Positions 35,148 through 45,338 of a stretch of 64,000 nucleotides of DNA are shown here, one piece after another. The translations under genes and the position numbers were made by a program. Source of the DNA: Hyphomicrobiales bacterium (lineage in GTDB: Bacteria; Pseudomonadota; Alphaproteobacteria; Rhizobiales; Rhizobiaceae); contig UBUL01000014.1 of NCBI GenBank assembly GCA_900468625.1, forward strand, positions 1 to 64,000. Reading direction: 5' to 3'. Within the stretch, counting starts at the first letter, position 1. Every line of letters starts with the position of its first letter. The notes below the pieces were generated by a model. That model was not told the DNA's origin and did not search any database. It was given only the letters and a program-made list of their open reading frames with translations.

Positions 35148-35561
35148 TTATTCGGGAATGACGGCAATGGCGTCGACTTCGACAAGCCATTCGGGACGGG
35201 CAAGCGCGGAGACGACGATTCCCGTCGAGACGGGGAAGACGCCTTTCAGCCATTTGCCGACAACGCGATAGACGGCCTCGCGATAACGCGGATCGACGAT
35301 GTAGATCGTTATCTTGCAGATGTGATCGAGCGACGAGCCGGCCTCCTGAAGAAGCGTCTTGATGTTGGCCATGGCTTGTTCGGTCTGACCGGTGACATCA
35401 CCGATGGCAACGCTGGCGGAGGTATCGAGATCCTGACCGATCTGGCCACGGACGAACACCATCGTGCCCTTGGCAACAACCGTCTGGCAAAGGTCGTTAT
35501 CCAGCTTCTGCTCCGGGTAGGTATCCTTGGTATTGAACTTGCGGATGCGTGTATGGGCCAT
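35148..35561 (-). CDS. RidA (YjgF/YER057c) family imine deaminase
   Basis: A 137-residue RidA-like protein. VFVRGQIGQDLD, VGDVTGQTEQAMANIKTLLQEAGSSLDHICKITIYI and the C-terminal VEVDAIAVIPE are diagnostic. The Arg of the RidA-active class expected in the loop after ITIYIVDPRY is seen at PRYREAVYRVV, so imine/enamine deamination is plausible, but the group here is one of the more distant Rid subfamilies. Its position after the monooxygenase suggests it quenches a reactive imine formed there. Confidence 0.92.
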   Translation of the reverse strand: MAHTRIRKFNTKDTYPEQKLDNDLCQTVVAKGTMVFVRGQIGQDLDTSASVAIGDVTGQTEQAMANIKTLLQEAGSSLDHICKITIYIVDPRYREAVYRVVGKWLKGVFPVSTGIVVSALARPEWLVEVDAIAVIPE

Positions 35562-35612
35562 GTTGAATTCCTTGAATCGGGAGAACTTTATCGCTGGATC
35601 CTGGGGGGTGCC

Positions 35613-36878
35613 TTAATCAGCTTTCTGGTTCGAAGGCCGGTATTCGTTGTACTTGCGCTGTGTCGAGATGCGGTCGGCGATATGCTTCGCGTCATGCCAC
35701 ACGCCCCAAATGAAGCTAGATCCGCGGCGGGACTGCCATGGCAACCCGAGGAAATAGATGCCGCGCTCGGCCGACACGCCGCGCTGGTGTTTCGGACGGC
35801 CCCGTTCGTCGAAAACATCCAGTTTCAGCCAGCTGTAGTCCGAGGAGAAGCCCGTGGCCCAGATGATCGTCGTGATGCCGGCCTGGGCAAAGTCGAGGTT
35901 GAGGATCGGATTCGCGGCGCAATCCGGCTGCGGTTCGAAACGGCGCGCTTCGGGATCTTCCGGCAGGTCGATGCCGTTCTTCGCAGCATAGGCATCCGCC
36001 TCGTCAAGCAGCGCCATGTAGTTGGCATCGCCGCGATCCAGGTTGATGGCAAGATCGTCGGAAAAGCTAAGGTTTGTTCCGTCAAAGCCGATTGTGCGGC
36101 CGAGCAGGATCATGCCCTTTCCGGCGAGACGGCGGAAATCGATCGTGTGGCCGCCCCGCGCACCGCTGACGGCGATCGTCACATGTTCGGTGCCCGGACC
36201 GGGTGTTTCCATATCCCACTTCCCCAAAACGCCCAGCCACCAACAGAAATCGCGGCCACGATAGGCACGCGGCGGGCGATCATGCGGGCCGACGGAAAGA
36301 TAGACTTTGCGGCCGGAAAGCATAAGCTCCTCGGCAATCTGGGTTCCGGAAGAACCGGCGCCGATGACGAGAACAGCTCCTTCGGCGAGCTGGCCGGGAT
36401 TACGGTACTTGGTCGAATGCATCTGCGTAATACCGGGTGCATTCGCGATCAGGTCGGGAACGACAGGCACTTGGAAAGCACCGGTTGCCGCAACAACGTT
36501 CTGTGCATCGATCACGCCTTGCGAGGTTTCGACCCGGAAGCCGGGGCGTCCGACATGCCTTTCGACACTCCTGACCTCTACGCGGCAGCGAATAGGGGCA
36601 TCGATCTGCCTAGCATAGGCCTCGAAATATTCGGCGACTGCATCCTTGGTCGGAAAGCCGTCCGGATCAAGATTGGGAAATTCCATTCCGGGGAAGCGAT
36701 CGTGCCAGGCGGGGCCGTTGGCAACCAGCGAGTCCCAACGCTCCGAGCGCCAGCGCTCGGCAATACGGCTACGCTCGAGGACGAGGTGGGACACACCGGC
36801 CTTGCCCAGGTGTTCACTCATTGCAATGCCGGCTTGCCCCGCACCAACAACGAGAGTGTCCACGGTTTCAACTGCCAT
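35613..36878 (-). CDS. Flavin-containing monooxygenase / NAD(P)-binding oxidoreductase
   Basis: A 421-residue two-dinucleotide flavoprotein. The FAD motif is VVGAGQAGIAMSEHLGKAG (residues 10-28). The ERSRIAERWRSERWDSLVANGPAW segment is the FMO/CzcO-like signature. The NADPH motif is VIGAGSSGTQIAEELM (about 168-183), and IIWATGF (about 350) is the second FAD-site motif. It is the first gene of a minus-strand set with RidA and DUF1028. It may oxygenate an N- or S-containing substrate, or a ring ketone; the imine-handling RidA beside it favours an amine. Confidence 0.94.
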   Translation of the reverse strand: MAVETVDTLVVGAGQAGIAMSEHLGKAGVSHLVLERSRIAERWRSERWDSLVANGPAWHDRFPGMEFPNLDPDGFPTKDAVAEYFEAYARQIDAPIRCRVEVRSVERHVGRPGFRVETSQGVIDAQNVVAATGAFQVPVVPDLIANAPGITQMHSTKYRNPGQLAEGAVLVIGAGSSGTQIAEELMLSGRKVYLSVGPHDRPPRAYRGRDFCWWLGVLGKWDMETPGPGTEHVTIAVSGARGGHTIDFRRLAGKGMILLGRTIGFDGTNLSFSDDLAINLDRGDANYMALLDEADAYAAKNGIDLPEDPEARRFEPQPDCAANPILNLDFAQAGITTIIWATGFSSDYSWLKLDVFDERGRPKHQRGVSAERGIYFLGLPWQSRRGSSFIWGVWHDAKHIADRISTQRKYNEYRPSNQKAD

Positions 36879-37465
36879 TGCTTGCGTCCTTTTCCCTTAA
36901 GGATGTGTGCGGATTGTGACGTCCGGTGTAGTTCACAGCCTTGCCGGGGAAAATTACGTTTTTAGTTTGCAGTGATTAGGCTGTCGCTAAGCTGATGAAT
37001 GTTGGTGGTCCGCCATCAGTTGAGTGTGCTGAATTTTCACGCGATGGGGCATGATCCCTCGATGAGCTATCGGCGCTCTTGAACCAATTCGAACCGTCGG
37101 CCCGGCGCTTATTTTTTTGTCAGGGCGACCTAAAACCAATTCTTTCAACGCTTTGGAGAGAGGCACCGCCGAAGCTGCTGTTGTAACCGCTGTTAACGTC
37201 CTCAAATCGGAGGTCGAAGCGTGCGAGATATTTCGTCAGACGACCCGCTTCATTGCTGCTTTTCTTTTCGAATCGCGAGATCGCAAACAAGGCTCTGCCG
37301 GCAGAACTTGCCGCTACGGGCTTACGGCAGGTGCTGCTAAGAATTCTTGCAGCTCTACCAGCTCGACCACCGCGGTACCCGAGCGAGGAGAGTCCATGGC
37401 CCTCGCCTCGCACTTTCCTTTTATCCGAGAAGCGAACAAATCACCCATAAGCGTTTTTGAAGGAT
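36879..37465. other. Intergenic stretch with tRNA-like fragments
   Basis: I see no gene in about 590 bp. Minus-strand frames show only unrecognised short peptides. At 37345-37380 the complement of GTGGTCGAGCTGGTAGAGC resembles the D-arm region of a tRNA, and ATTCGAACC at 37088-37096 resembles a T-arm; neither can be folded by eye into a full tRNA. The promoter of the monooxygenase operon must lie in the first 100-150 bases. Confidence 0.4.
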
Positions 37466-37765
37466 CTAGGTCGTGACGTCCCGTCCAGCGTGGAAAATCC
37501 GCAAAACCAGCACCTCGGTCTCCTCGGCAACAAAGGCGATACTCACGCTCCCATAACCAATGGTCCGAAGGTCGAGTATGAGGTTGTCTCTCATCGTGCC
37601 GCGTTTGAGAAACGTCGCAAGCTCCTCGATAGACTGCCGGGTGCCGTTGACATAACTCCACGCCACCGTAGGTCCAGCCCTTTAAACGTCGGCGAGATCC
37701 CGGCACACGTCACGCAGTTCAGCCTGCGCGTTCTTATGTAGGACAATTTTTATTTCATACTCTAC
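37466..37765 (-). pseudogene. RelE/ParE-family toxin with an internal stop
   Basis: One minus-strand frame reads VEYEIKIVLHKNAQAELRDVCRDLADV, a TAA at 37682-37684, then RAGPTVAWSYVNGTRQS and on to IGYGSVSIAFVAEETEVLVL and RIFHAGRDVTT. The ending is the classic ParE/RelE pattern (VLRIFHGRRD-like). Joined, the pieces make about 95 residues, a normal toxin length. There is also no in-frame start codon at the beginning, where ATG AAA TAA is found in the adjacent frame. The gene is probably dead. An open piece of 66 residues survives after the stop (37466-37666). Confidence 0.72.
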
Positions 37766-37833
37766 TTGGCTTTCGCCAGTTGAGCCCGATGCTCAGCTTC
37801 CAACTGGTCAAAAGTCTCATCCAGATGATCCAT
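37762..37833 (-). CDS. Small ORF (23 residues) at the antitoxin position
   Basis: ATG at 37833 to TAG at 37762 encodes MDHLDETFDQLEAEHRAQLA plus a short Lys-rich end. It has an AGGTGA Shine-Dalgarno 6 bases upstream, and it overlaps the beginning of the dead RelE/ParE toxin frame by a few bases, as an antitoxin stop usually does. The peptide is charged and helical. It may be the remaining end or a deleted version of the antitoxin gene, or a separate micro-ORF. A TCACC-N6-GGTGA inverted repeat lies just upstream. Confidence 0.35.
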   Translation of the reverse strand: MDHLDETFDQLEAEHRAQLAKAK

Positions 37834-37872
37834 TGGTAATCACCTGCATTGGTGATACGGTTTGGCGGCATC

Positions 37873-38346
37873 TTATTCTTCGCCCGGTTCATCTTCCGTG
37901 ATCTTTTTCAACAGGAACAGTAACGCGACGCGTTCGGCAGGGTTAAGCCGTCCCATCGTCTTTTCGCTGATGATATGCGCGTTCGGATACATGGAGCGCA
38001 GGACCGCTTCTCCCTTCGCTAGCAGAGAGATGATAACCTTACGGCCATCGGCAGCATCCTTGGAGAGATTGATGAGACCACGTGCCTTGAGGCGCTCCAC
38101 GATGCCGCGAATAGTTGCCTGATCGACCGAGGTTGCCTTCACCAGCTCGGCCTGCGAACTCGGGCCACGGTCGTGAAGCGTACAAAGGGTGACAAACTGC
38201 ACGGAGGTCAGGTCGGGATCGCTAGCATTTTCCTGGAAAATCGCAAGATGCCGCTGATAGGCCTTGCGCAACAGATGTCCAACCTGCTCGGTCACCTGAT
38301 AGCCCGCCCGTGGGTCCGCTTCTCCGATGTCGCTATTTTCTGCCAT
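37873..38346 (-). CDS. nicR: MarR-family regulator of nicotinate genes (NicR-like)
   Basis: A 157-residue MarR protein: dimerisation helix VGHLLRKAYQRHLAIF (about residues 20-35), DLTSVQFVTLCTLHDRGPSSQAELVKA, recognition helix VDQATIRGIVERLKARGLI and wing DAADGRKVIIS. In Pseudomonas putida a MarR protein, NicR, represses the nicotinate pathway and responds to 6-hydroxynicotinate; position at the end of the nic cluster supports the same job here. The frame extends upstream, but the ATG at 38346 gives the normal MarR start. A similar regulator lies at 58652. Confidence 0.88.
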   Translation of the reverse strand: MAENSDIGEADPRAGYQVTEQVGHLLRKAYQRHLAIFQENASDPDLTSVQFVTLCTLHDRGPSSQAELVKATSVDQATIRGIVERLKARGLINLSKDAADGRKVIISLLAKGEAVLRSMYPNAHIISEKTMGRLNPAERVALLFLLKKITEDEPGEE

Positions 38347-38506
38347 GCTCGCGTCGTCCGCTCCTATTGACGCTTCTAATCCTCCAAAATCGAACAAATC
38401 GCAAGCGGGCCGGACCGCAGCGTGACATGGAGGAGAGGCGGACGAGCAATCGCTTCCTGAGAGAATCCCCTGTGAACGGCATAGGGCCGACCACGGGGCT
38501 GCCACT

Positions 38507-39820
38507 CTATTCGAGACCCATGTTTCTGGATTCAGCATTGATGAACGCTACGCTGACTGCAGCAAGCAACAGAAGACCGGAGATGACACCGAGCGCCAGA
38601 CCAAAATTCGAGGTCATGACCGGCGCGACAATCGACGGCGCCAGAAGCCCGCCGAAACGCGCGACGGACCCGGACAAGCCCATACCGCTGGCGCGAAGCG
38701 TGGTCGGATAGATTTCCGGCGTGAAGGCGTAGATCGCGCCCCAGGTGCCGAGCAGCGCAAAGCTGAGCAGCAGCGTTGCCGAGATGACGATCTCGACCGA
38801 CTGGCCCAGCCCATAACCCAATGTGCCGATGGCGCTCAGGATCAGGAAACCGATCAGGGTCGGCTTGCGGCCCCATTTCTCGACGCCGTAGGCCGCCAGC
38901 GCATAGCCCGGAAGCTGGGCGATCGCCAGCACGAGGAGGAACAACTGACCGCGCATAAAGCCGAAGCCTTCTCCTGCCAGCCGCACCGGCAGGTAGACAA
39001 ACACGCCATAGTAGGAAACCGAGATCAGCATCCACGCCAGCATCAGGAAGATGGTCCGACGCCGAAGCTCCGGCGACAGCAGCGCGGCAATCGACTTGCG
39101 CTGTGGCGCCTGCGGCGTCAGGGGTGCGATCTCGACGACGTTGCCGTTGGTGGCGGCGACACGCTGAAGAACCTTGCGTGCCTCTTCCGATTTTCCCTGT
39201 TGGTTGAGATAGAGTGGTGACTCCGGCACGTAAAAGCGCAGGACAACACCGACAAGCGCCGGCAGACCGGTCACGAAGAAGATCGTGCGCCAGGGCTCTC
39301 CGCCCTGCGAACCGGCGACCAGTGCGAGAAGCGCCAGTGCCACAGTTCCCACAGCCCAGAAGCCTTCGAGCAGCACGAGCCAACGACCGCGTCGGTCTGA
39401 CGGAAGAAACTCGGCCATCATGGCATAGTCAACCGGAAGCGTTCCACCCACACCGAGACCTGTCAGGAAGCGCGCGACGAGCAACCAGTGCAGATCAGGA
39501 GCAAAGGCCGATGCCACCCCGCAGATCGCATCGAGAATGATTGCGATGAACAACACCGGCCGACGGCCGATCCGGTCGGCAAGGCGACCAAAAGTGAACG
39601 CGCCGACGAGCATGCCGAAAAAGAAAAACGTACCGGTCTGGAGCGCCTGTGGGACGGTGATGCCGAAGCTTGCGGCGATTGAAGGTGCGGTGAAGCCGAT
39701 TGCCAGCACCTGCATGGCATCAGCGGCCCAGACAAGCCCGAAAATGATGAACAAACGCTTCTGGAAGCTGCCGACGCCGGCCGCCCTGAGACCCTGTTCC
39801 ACGGTGATTGGAGTTTGCAT
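38507..39820 (-). CDS. MFS transporter, NiaP-like (probable nicotinate uptake)
   Basis: A 437-residue MFS protein of the organic-solute/aromatic-acid group. GRLADRIGRRPVLFIAII is the loop 2-3 motif (residues about 79-96), FLTGLGVGGTLPVDYAMMAEFLP spans helix 4-5, and RLAG.... PESPLYLNQQGKSEEA is the central loop; about twelve spans are present. Bacterial NiaP-type proteins carry niacin. It lies in the nic block between the MarR and NicX genes, so nicotinate or a related pyridine carboxylate is the likely cargo. Its start is 153 bp after the NicX stop, with no obvious gene between. Confidence 0.88.
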   Translation of the reverse strand: MQTPITVEQGLRAAGVGSFQKRLFIIFGLVWAADAMQVLAIGFTAPSIAASFGITVPQALQTGTFFFFGMLVGAFTFGRLADRIGRRPVLFIAIILDAICGVASAFAPDLHWLLVARFLTGLGVGGTLPVDYAMMAEFLPSDRRGRWLVLLEGFWAVGTVALALLALVAGSQGGEPWRTIFFVTGLPALVGVVLRFYVPESPLYLNQQGKSEEARKVLQRVAATNGNVVEIAPLTPQAPQRKSIAALLSPELRRRTIFLMLAWMLISVSYYGVFVYLPVRLAGEGFGFMRGQLFLLVLAIAQLPGYALAAYGVEKWGRKPTLIGFLILSAIGTLGYGLGQSVEIVISATLLLSFALLGTWGAIYAFTPEIYPTTLRASGMGLSGSVARFGGLLAPSIVAPVMTSNFGLALGVISGLLLLAAVSVAFINAESRNMGLE

Positions 39821-39972
39821 GTTACCCCTCGTTCCTTTTTATTTGGGATTACAGTCGAAGCGGTGATCTTCGCCACCTTGGCGCCAGTGAATTGACGCAC
39901 GAACTCATCCGTTCCGGTCGCGCGACCGGAACGTTGGGATTGACCGAATATGCCGGAAGCCCGGCGCTTCTA

Positions 39973-41004
39973 TCAGTCGAACTTTGCCTGCATTTCCTTC
40001 ACGGCGATTTTGCCATTGAGCACCATCGGCTCGTCATCCAGGAACAGTGAACAACCGCGCATCGGAATATCCAGATGGCAGGCAGTGTCGTTCGGGCCGC
40101 CGAGCTCGTTGTTCGGACCGGTGGAGAACATGACGTTGCCGTAGAAGGAGCGAGCTTCCATGCCCATGCCGCCCGGGAATTCTCCCGGCACCATGCGATG
40201 CCACTTGGCGTTCTGGTTCAGACCCCAGCCGACATGGCTCATGCCCATGCCGCGCGGATCGTTGAAGCCTTCCATATACGATTTGACCAGATCGGCATCG
40301 AGCCCGCCTCTGATGTGGGTGATCCAGCCCTTTTCGATCGTGTAGGTGATCGGGTCGCGGACGTAGATGTTCTGCGGCAGCAGGATATCGCCCGGCGCAA
40401 CGACGATTGTGCCATCGACGCCATCGTCGTCACCGCCGGTGAAGACGAAGCCGGACGGCCAGTGGTCCCAGCGACCGGGCTCGTCGGTGCATGCATATTC
40501 GGTGATGGCAGGATAGGTGTTGAGCTTATAGGTGACGTCGGTGCCGTGTGGCGAGGTGATCCGCATGACCTTCGCCTTGGAGAGCAGGTCGCCAGCGAAC
40601 TCGACGCGCTCGCGCAGTTCCTTCGTCGGTAGCATGCGGGCGAGAACTTCCGGCGGTTCGACAGCGGTCAGGATGCGCGTCCCGGCAGCCTGAATCGCCA
40701 TCTGCTCCGGGCTGAAGAGCAAGAAGATGCAATCGATCAGCATATCGGCGGCCTTGAGGGCCTCAACCGCTTCCGGCATGGAGGCAAGGCCCGTTTGGCC
40801 GACCGCCCATGCACCTGCCGGCGGCACTGGCGGCAAACGCATGTGATACATCTTGGCGCCGAGACGCATGCCCGCGGCCATGAAGGCGTCCGCATAGTCC
40901 AGACGCTCGTTACCCTGTGTCAGGACGATAAGTTTTTCGCCCTCGTGGACGCCCGACATCTTCAGCTGATGCAGGCAGATTTCCGTGAAGCTGAATTGAT
41001 CCAT
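39973..41004 (-). CDS. nicX: 2,5-dihydroxypyridine 5,6-dioxygenase
   Basis: A 343-residue Fe(II)-dependent ring-cleaving dioxygenase that opens 2,5-dihydroxypyridine to N-formylmaleamate. The iron ligands of P. putida NicX are His265, His318 and Asp320; here they line up at His257 (GMSHVGWG), His310 and Asp312 (CHLDIPM), a constant offset of 8. The N-terminal half (EGEKLIVLTQGNERLDYADAF) is the family start, and the length agrees with about 350. It is preceded by NicF on the same strand, separated by 42 bp. Confidence 0.96.
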   Translation of the reverse strand: MDQFSFTEICLHQLKMSGVHEGEKLIVLTQGNERLDYADAFMAAGMRLGAKMYHMRLPPVPPAGAWAVGQTGLASMPEAVEALKAADMLIDCIFLLFSPEQMAIQAAGTRILTAVEPPEVLARMLPTKELRERVEFAGDLLSKAKVMRITSPHGTDVTYKLNTYPAITEYACTDEPGRWDHWPSGFVFTGGDDDGVDGTIVVAPGDILLPQNIYVRDPITYTIEKGWITHIRGGLDADLVKSYMEGFNDPRGMGMSHVGWGLNQNAKWHRMVPGEFPGGMGMEARSFYGNVMFSTGPNNELGGPNDTACHLDIPMRGCSLFLDDEPMVLNGKIAVKEMQAKFD

Positions 41005-41046
41005 GCTCGTTCCCCTTGTTGGTTGAAGGCTCAGGTGCGCTTGCGG

Positions 41047-41688
41047 TTACGGATTGTTGGGCTTGACCTTGGCGATTTCGGCAATCGCCTCCTCCCTCGA
41101 AACGACGTCGCCATACTTGCTATCGATGTCGAAGAGGTTGGCATTGTGCGGGTCCGGATGGCGGTCGCCGACGCAATCACGCACGACAATGGCCCGAAAC
41201 CCGTGCTGCACGGCATCGACCGCGCTGGCGCGGATGCAGCCGCTCGTCGAGCATCCTGCCATGATGACGGTATCAATGCCCTGCGCATGCAGGTGGGAAG
41301 CAAGGCTGGTGCCGAAAAAGGCGCTGGCATATTGCTTGACGATGACAAGCTCGCCGGCCGCCGGCTCCACGCCCTCGCAGAATTCGGCTAGCACATTGCC
41401 TTCGACCATGGCCTTCATGACCGGCGACTTCTTGACCCACATGCCGCCATCGGCGCAGTTTTCCGCAAGATAGAGAATGCGTGTGTGGATCACGGGGATG
41501 CCTGAAGCCCGGGCGGAGGCAATCAGCGCCGGTGTTTGTGCCACCGCTTCGACGACGCCGGGTGCATAGAGCGGCGCTCCTTCAATCGTGTATGCCTTGA
41601 GAAAATCGATAACGACGAGCGCTGGCCGCTGGCCGAAGCCGATGCGGTTGCCCCAGACACCCTGATAATTGGCTTCGGCGGTTTGCAT
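41047..41688 (-). CDS. nicF: Maleamate amidohydrolase (isochorismatase family)
   Basis: A 213-residue cysteine hydrolase that hydrolyses maleamate to maleate and ammonia. The catalytic Asp28 (VVIDFLKAY), Lys118 (IVKQYASAFFGT) and Cys151 (GCSTSGCIRASAVDA) are all present, unlike in the isochorismatase-fold protein at 9890. The frame is open upstream inside NicE, but the ATG at 41688 follows a GGGAGA and gives the family start. The gene lies 11 bp after the nicE stop. Confidence 0.95.
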   Translation of the reverse strand: MQTAEANYQGVWGNRIGFGQRPALVVIDFLKAYTIEGAPLYAPGVVEAVAQTPALIASARASGIPVIHTRILYLAENCADGGMWVKKSPVMKAMVEGNVLAEFCEGVEPAAGELVIVKQYASAFFGTSLASHLHAQGIDTVIMAGCSTSGCIRASAVDAVQHGFRAIVVRDCVGDRHPDPHNANLFDIDSKYGDVVSREEAIAEIAKVKPNNP

Positions 41689-41699
41689 TGTCGTCTCCC

Positions 41700-42452
41700 T
41701 TAGTAGGCACCGGACAGAAGCGCGCCGGCACCCGGCACAACGGCTTCCAGCCCGAGCGATTTCAGCATGCAATAGGTCGTGGCGACAGCGGCGGTCAGCA
41801 CCGGCTTGCCGGTCATGGCTTCGACCTTCGCGATAACAGGCAGCGAAGGCATCTGGACGCAGGCCGAAAGGACGATCACATCGACATCCGTCAGGTCTAG
41901 CGTCTGGACGATGGCCGGAAGATTTTCCGGGTCGTGCCGGGCGACATCGAGATTGTCGGGGATTTCCAGCGCGCGCCAGTCCATGACCTCGAAGCCCTCT
42001 TCGCGGATATAATCGACCACGAGCTCCGTGAGCGGCTTCATATAGGGCGCAACGACGGCGATCTTCCTTGCATTCATCACCTTTAGGCCCTCGATCAGGG
42101 CACCGGCGCTGGTAACGACTGGAATGTTCGCGCCGTTTTCCTGCGTGCGCCCCGTCAGGCGCTTTTCCGACTGGCGGTGATAACCGAGACCCATGGCCAT
42201 GATGGCAACAAGGCAGGCATAACCCAGCACATCGACGCGGGCATCCGAAAGCTCGACGGCACAGCGGTCCGATTCCGCATCCATCGCCGCCAGCTCTTCC
42301 TTGACGACCTTCTTCATCCGCATGCGGCTTGAATGGAACGTGAAGCGCTCGGGCCGGATGGACTGGCGGGCGGTCAGCATGGCCGGAATTTCGGTTTCCA
42401 TCGTGGTGTTGGAACTCGGAACGATCTGGCCGATACGGTAATATTTTTGCAC
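41700..42452 (-). CDS. nicE: Maleate cis-trans isomerase (Asp/Glu racemase superfamily)
   Basis: Converts maleate to fumarate, the last step of the pathway. With a GTG start at 42452 the protein has 250 residues, the length of P. putida NicE; AGAGGA lies 8 bases before this GTG, while an upstream ATG at 42473 has no Shine-Dalgarno. The start YRIGQIVPSSNTTMETEIPA is the family hallmark. The two catalytic Cys are at 80 (YACLVAIMAMG) and 198 (LSACVQMPS), a spacing of 118 as in characterised maleate isomerases. Both active-site halves are intact. Confidence 0.96.
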   Translation of the reverse strand: MQKYYRIGQIVPSSNTTMETEIPAMLTARQSIRPERFTFHSSRMRMKKVVKEELAAMDAESDRCAVELSDARVDVLGYACLVAIMAMGLGYHRQSEKRLTGRTQENGANIPVVTSAGALIEGLKVMNARKIAVVAPYMKPLTELVVDYIREEGFEVMDWRALEIPDNLDVARHDPENLPAIVQTLDLTDVDVIVLSACVQMPSLPVIAKVEAMTGKPVLTAAVATTYCMLKSLGLEAVVPGAGALLSGAY

Positions 42453-42523
42453 GGACGAAATCCTCTGCTGCATGGAAGGCGAAAAACAGGCAAGCGGCGA
42501 AGCAAAACGCTCCGCCACCGCAA

Positions 42524-44475
<1,952 letters not shown>

Positions 44476-44515
44476 TCACCTGGACGCGTAAACTGGAATT
44501 GGAAGTATGACAAAT

Positions 44516-44537
44516 TTTGTAGCGCATACGCTGTAAA
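44516..44537. promoter_or_regulatory. Putative NicR operator 1 in the nicC-nicA divergent promoter
   Basis: TTGTAG-CGCATACGCT-GTAA has a perfect central AGCG-CATA-CGCT inverted repeat and lies about 60 bp upstream of the nicC start. The core GCATACGCT recurs in operator 2. MarR-family repressors bind symmetric sites of about this size. The assignment to the NicR-like regulator is inference from position and repetition. Confidence 0.55.
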
Positions 44538-44644
44538 TAGCAAGTACGGCATCTGCACTTTTGCAAAAATTCCTTCTGGCTTTTCCGCAAAATATGATTA
44601 TCGTCGCTGTTGCCGGCACATGCATGCGCATGGAGAAACGGCCA

Positions 44645-44666
44645 TATAAAGTGCATACGCTTTATA
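44645..44666. promoter_or_regulatory. Putative NicR operator 2 in the nicC-nicA divergent promoter
   Basis: A perfect inverted repeat TATAAAG-N8-CTTTATA, with spacer TGCATACG, lies about 150 bp before the nicA start. With operator 1 it shares GCATACGCT. The two sites bracket the central part of the 356-bp intergenic region, as expected for control of both divergent operons. No gene is seen in the rest of this region. Confidence 0.6.
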
Positions 44667-44813
44667 AATGAGCAAGGAACAGCAAATGCGTGACGTGATC
44701 TGCAATCGCGTCATTATGAATTGCAGGCATCAGGAAGAGGCCTTCAGCATAATGGCGTATTTGAGTATCGGCGGCCTCACTTTGGCCGGTGACCGCGCGG
44801 TGGAGCCGGGCTT

Positions 44814-45338
44814 TTGAAAGAGGCCGCCTCATTCAGCCTGAACGTCAACGGCACTGTCAGCGACATCGAAGCCGGCGGCGCAACGCCACTCCTTTACATC
44901 CTCAGAAACGATCTCTGCCTCAACGGGCCCAAATACGGGTGCGGCCTCGGCGAATGCGGAGCCTGCGCGGTCCTCATCGACGGCCGGCCGGTGCGCTCGT
45001 GCGCCGTGCCACTGAAGGCAATCGGCGATCGCAAGGTCACGACGCTTGAAGGCCTGGGAAAACCCGGCCATCTGCATATCGCCCAACGCGCCTTCATCGA
45101 AGAAGCCGCAGCGCAATGTGGTTACTGCCTGAATGGCATGATCATTGCCATCGCCGGCCTGCTGGAAGCAAAGGCGGAGCCAGACGAAAGCGATATTCGC
45201 GCGGCGCTCCGGCATCATCTCTGCCGCTGTGGCACGCATATGGAAATACTTGCCGCAGCACGCCGCGCCGTCGCCTATGCGAAGGCCGAAAAGTCCGCGG
45301 GCTCGGGAACGGAAGACAGGATCGAGGTTTCGCCATGA
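44814..45338 (+). CDS. nicA: Nicotinate dehydrogenase small [2Fe-2S] subunit
   Basis: A 174-residue subunit of the nicotinate hydroxylase NicAB, which adds a water-derived hydroxyl at C6 of nicotinate. The plant-type cluster uses Cys43, 48, 51 and 63 (YGCGLGECGACAVL); the second uses Cys102, 105, 137 and 139 (QCGYCLNG, HHLCRCGTH). The only plausible start is TTG at 44814, with GGAG 8 bases upstream. The last codons overlap the nicB start as ATGA. As in P. putida there is no FAD subunit gene. Confidence 0.95.
   Translation: MKEAASFSLNVNGTVSDIEAGGATPLLYILRNDLCLNGPKYGCGLGECGACAVLIDGRPVRSCAVPLKAIGDRKVTTLEGLGKPGHLHIAQRAFIEEAAAQCGYCLNGMIIAIAGLLEAKAEPDESDIRAALRHHLCRCGTHMEILAAARRAVAYAKAEKSAGSGTEDRIEVSP

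Noticed and set aside
34533..36965. An 810-codon plus-strand open frame opposite the monooxygenase, RidA and DUF1028 genes
   Set aside because: It has no recognisable domain, mirrors three well-supported genes on the other strand and is a known artefact of GC-rich codon usage.
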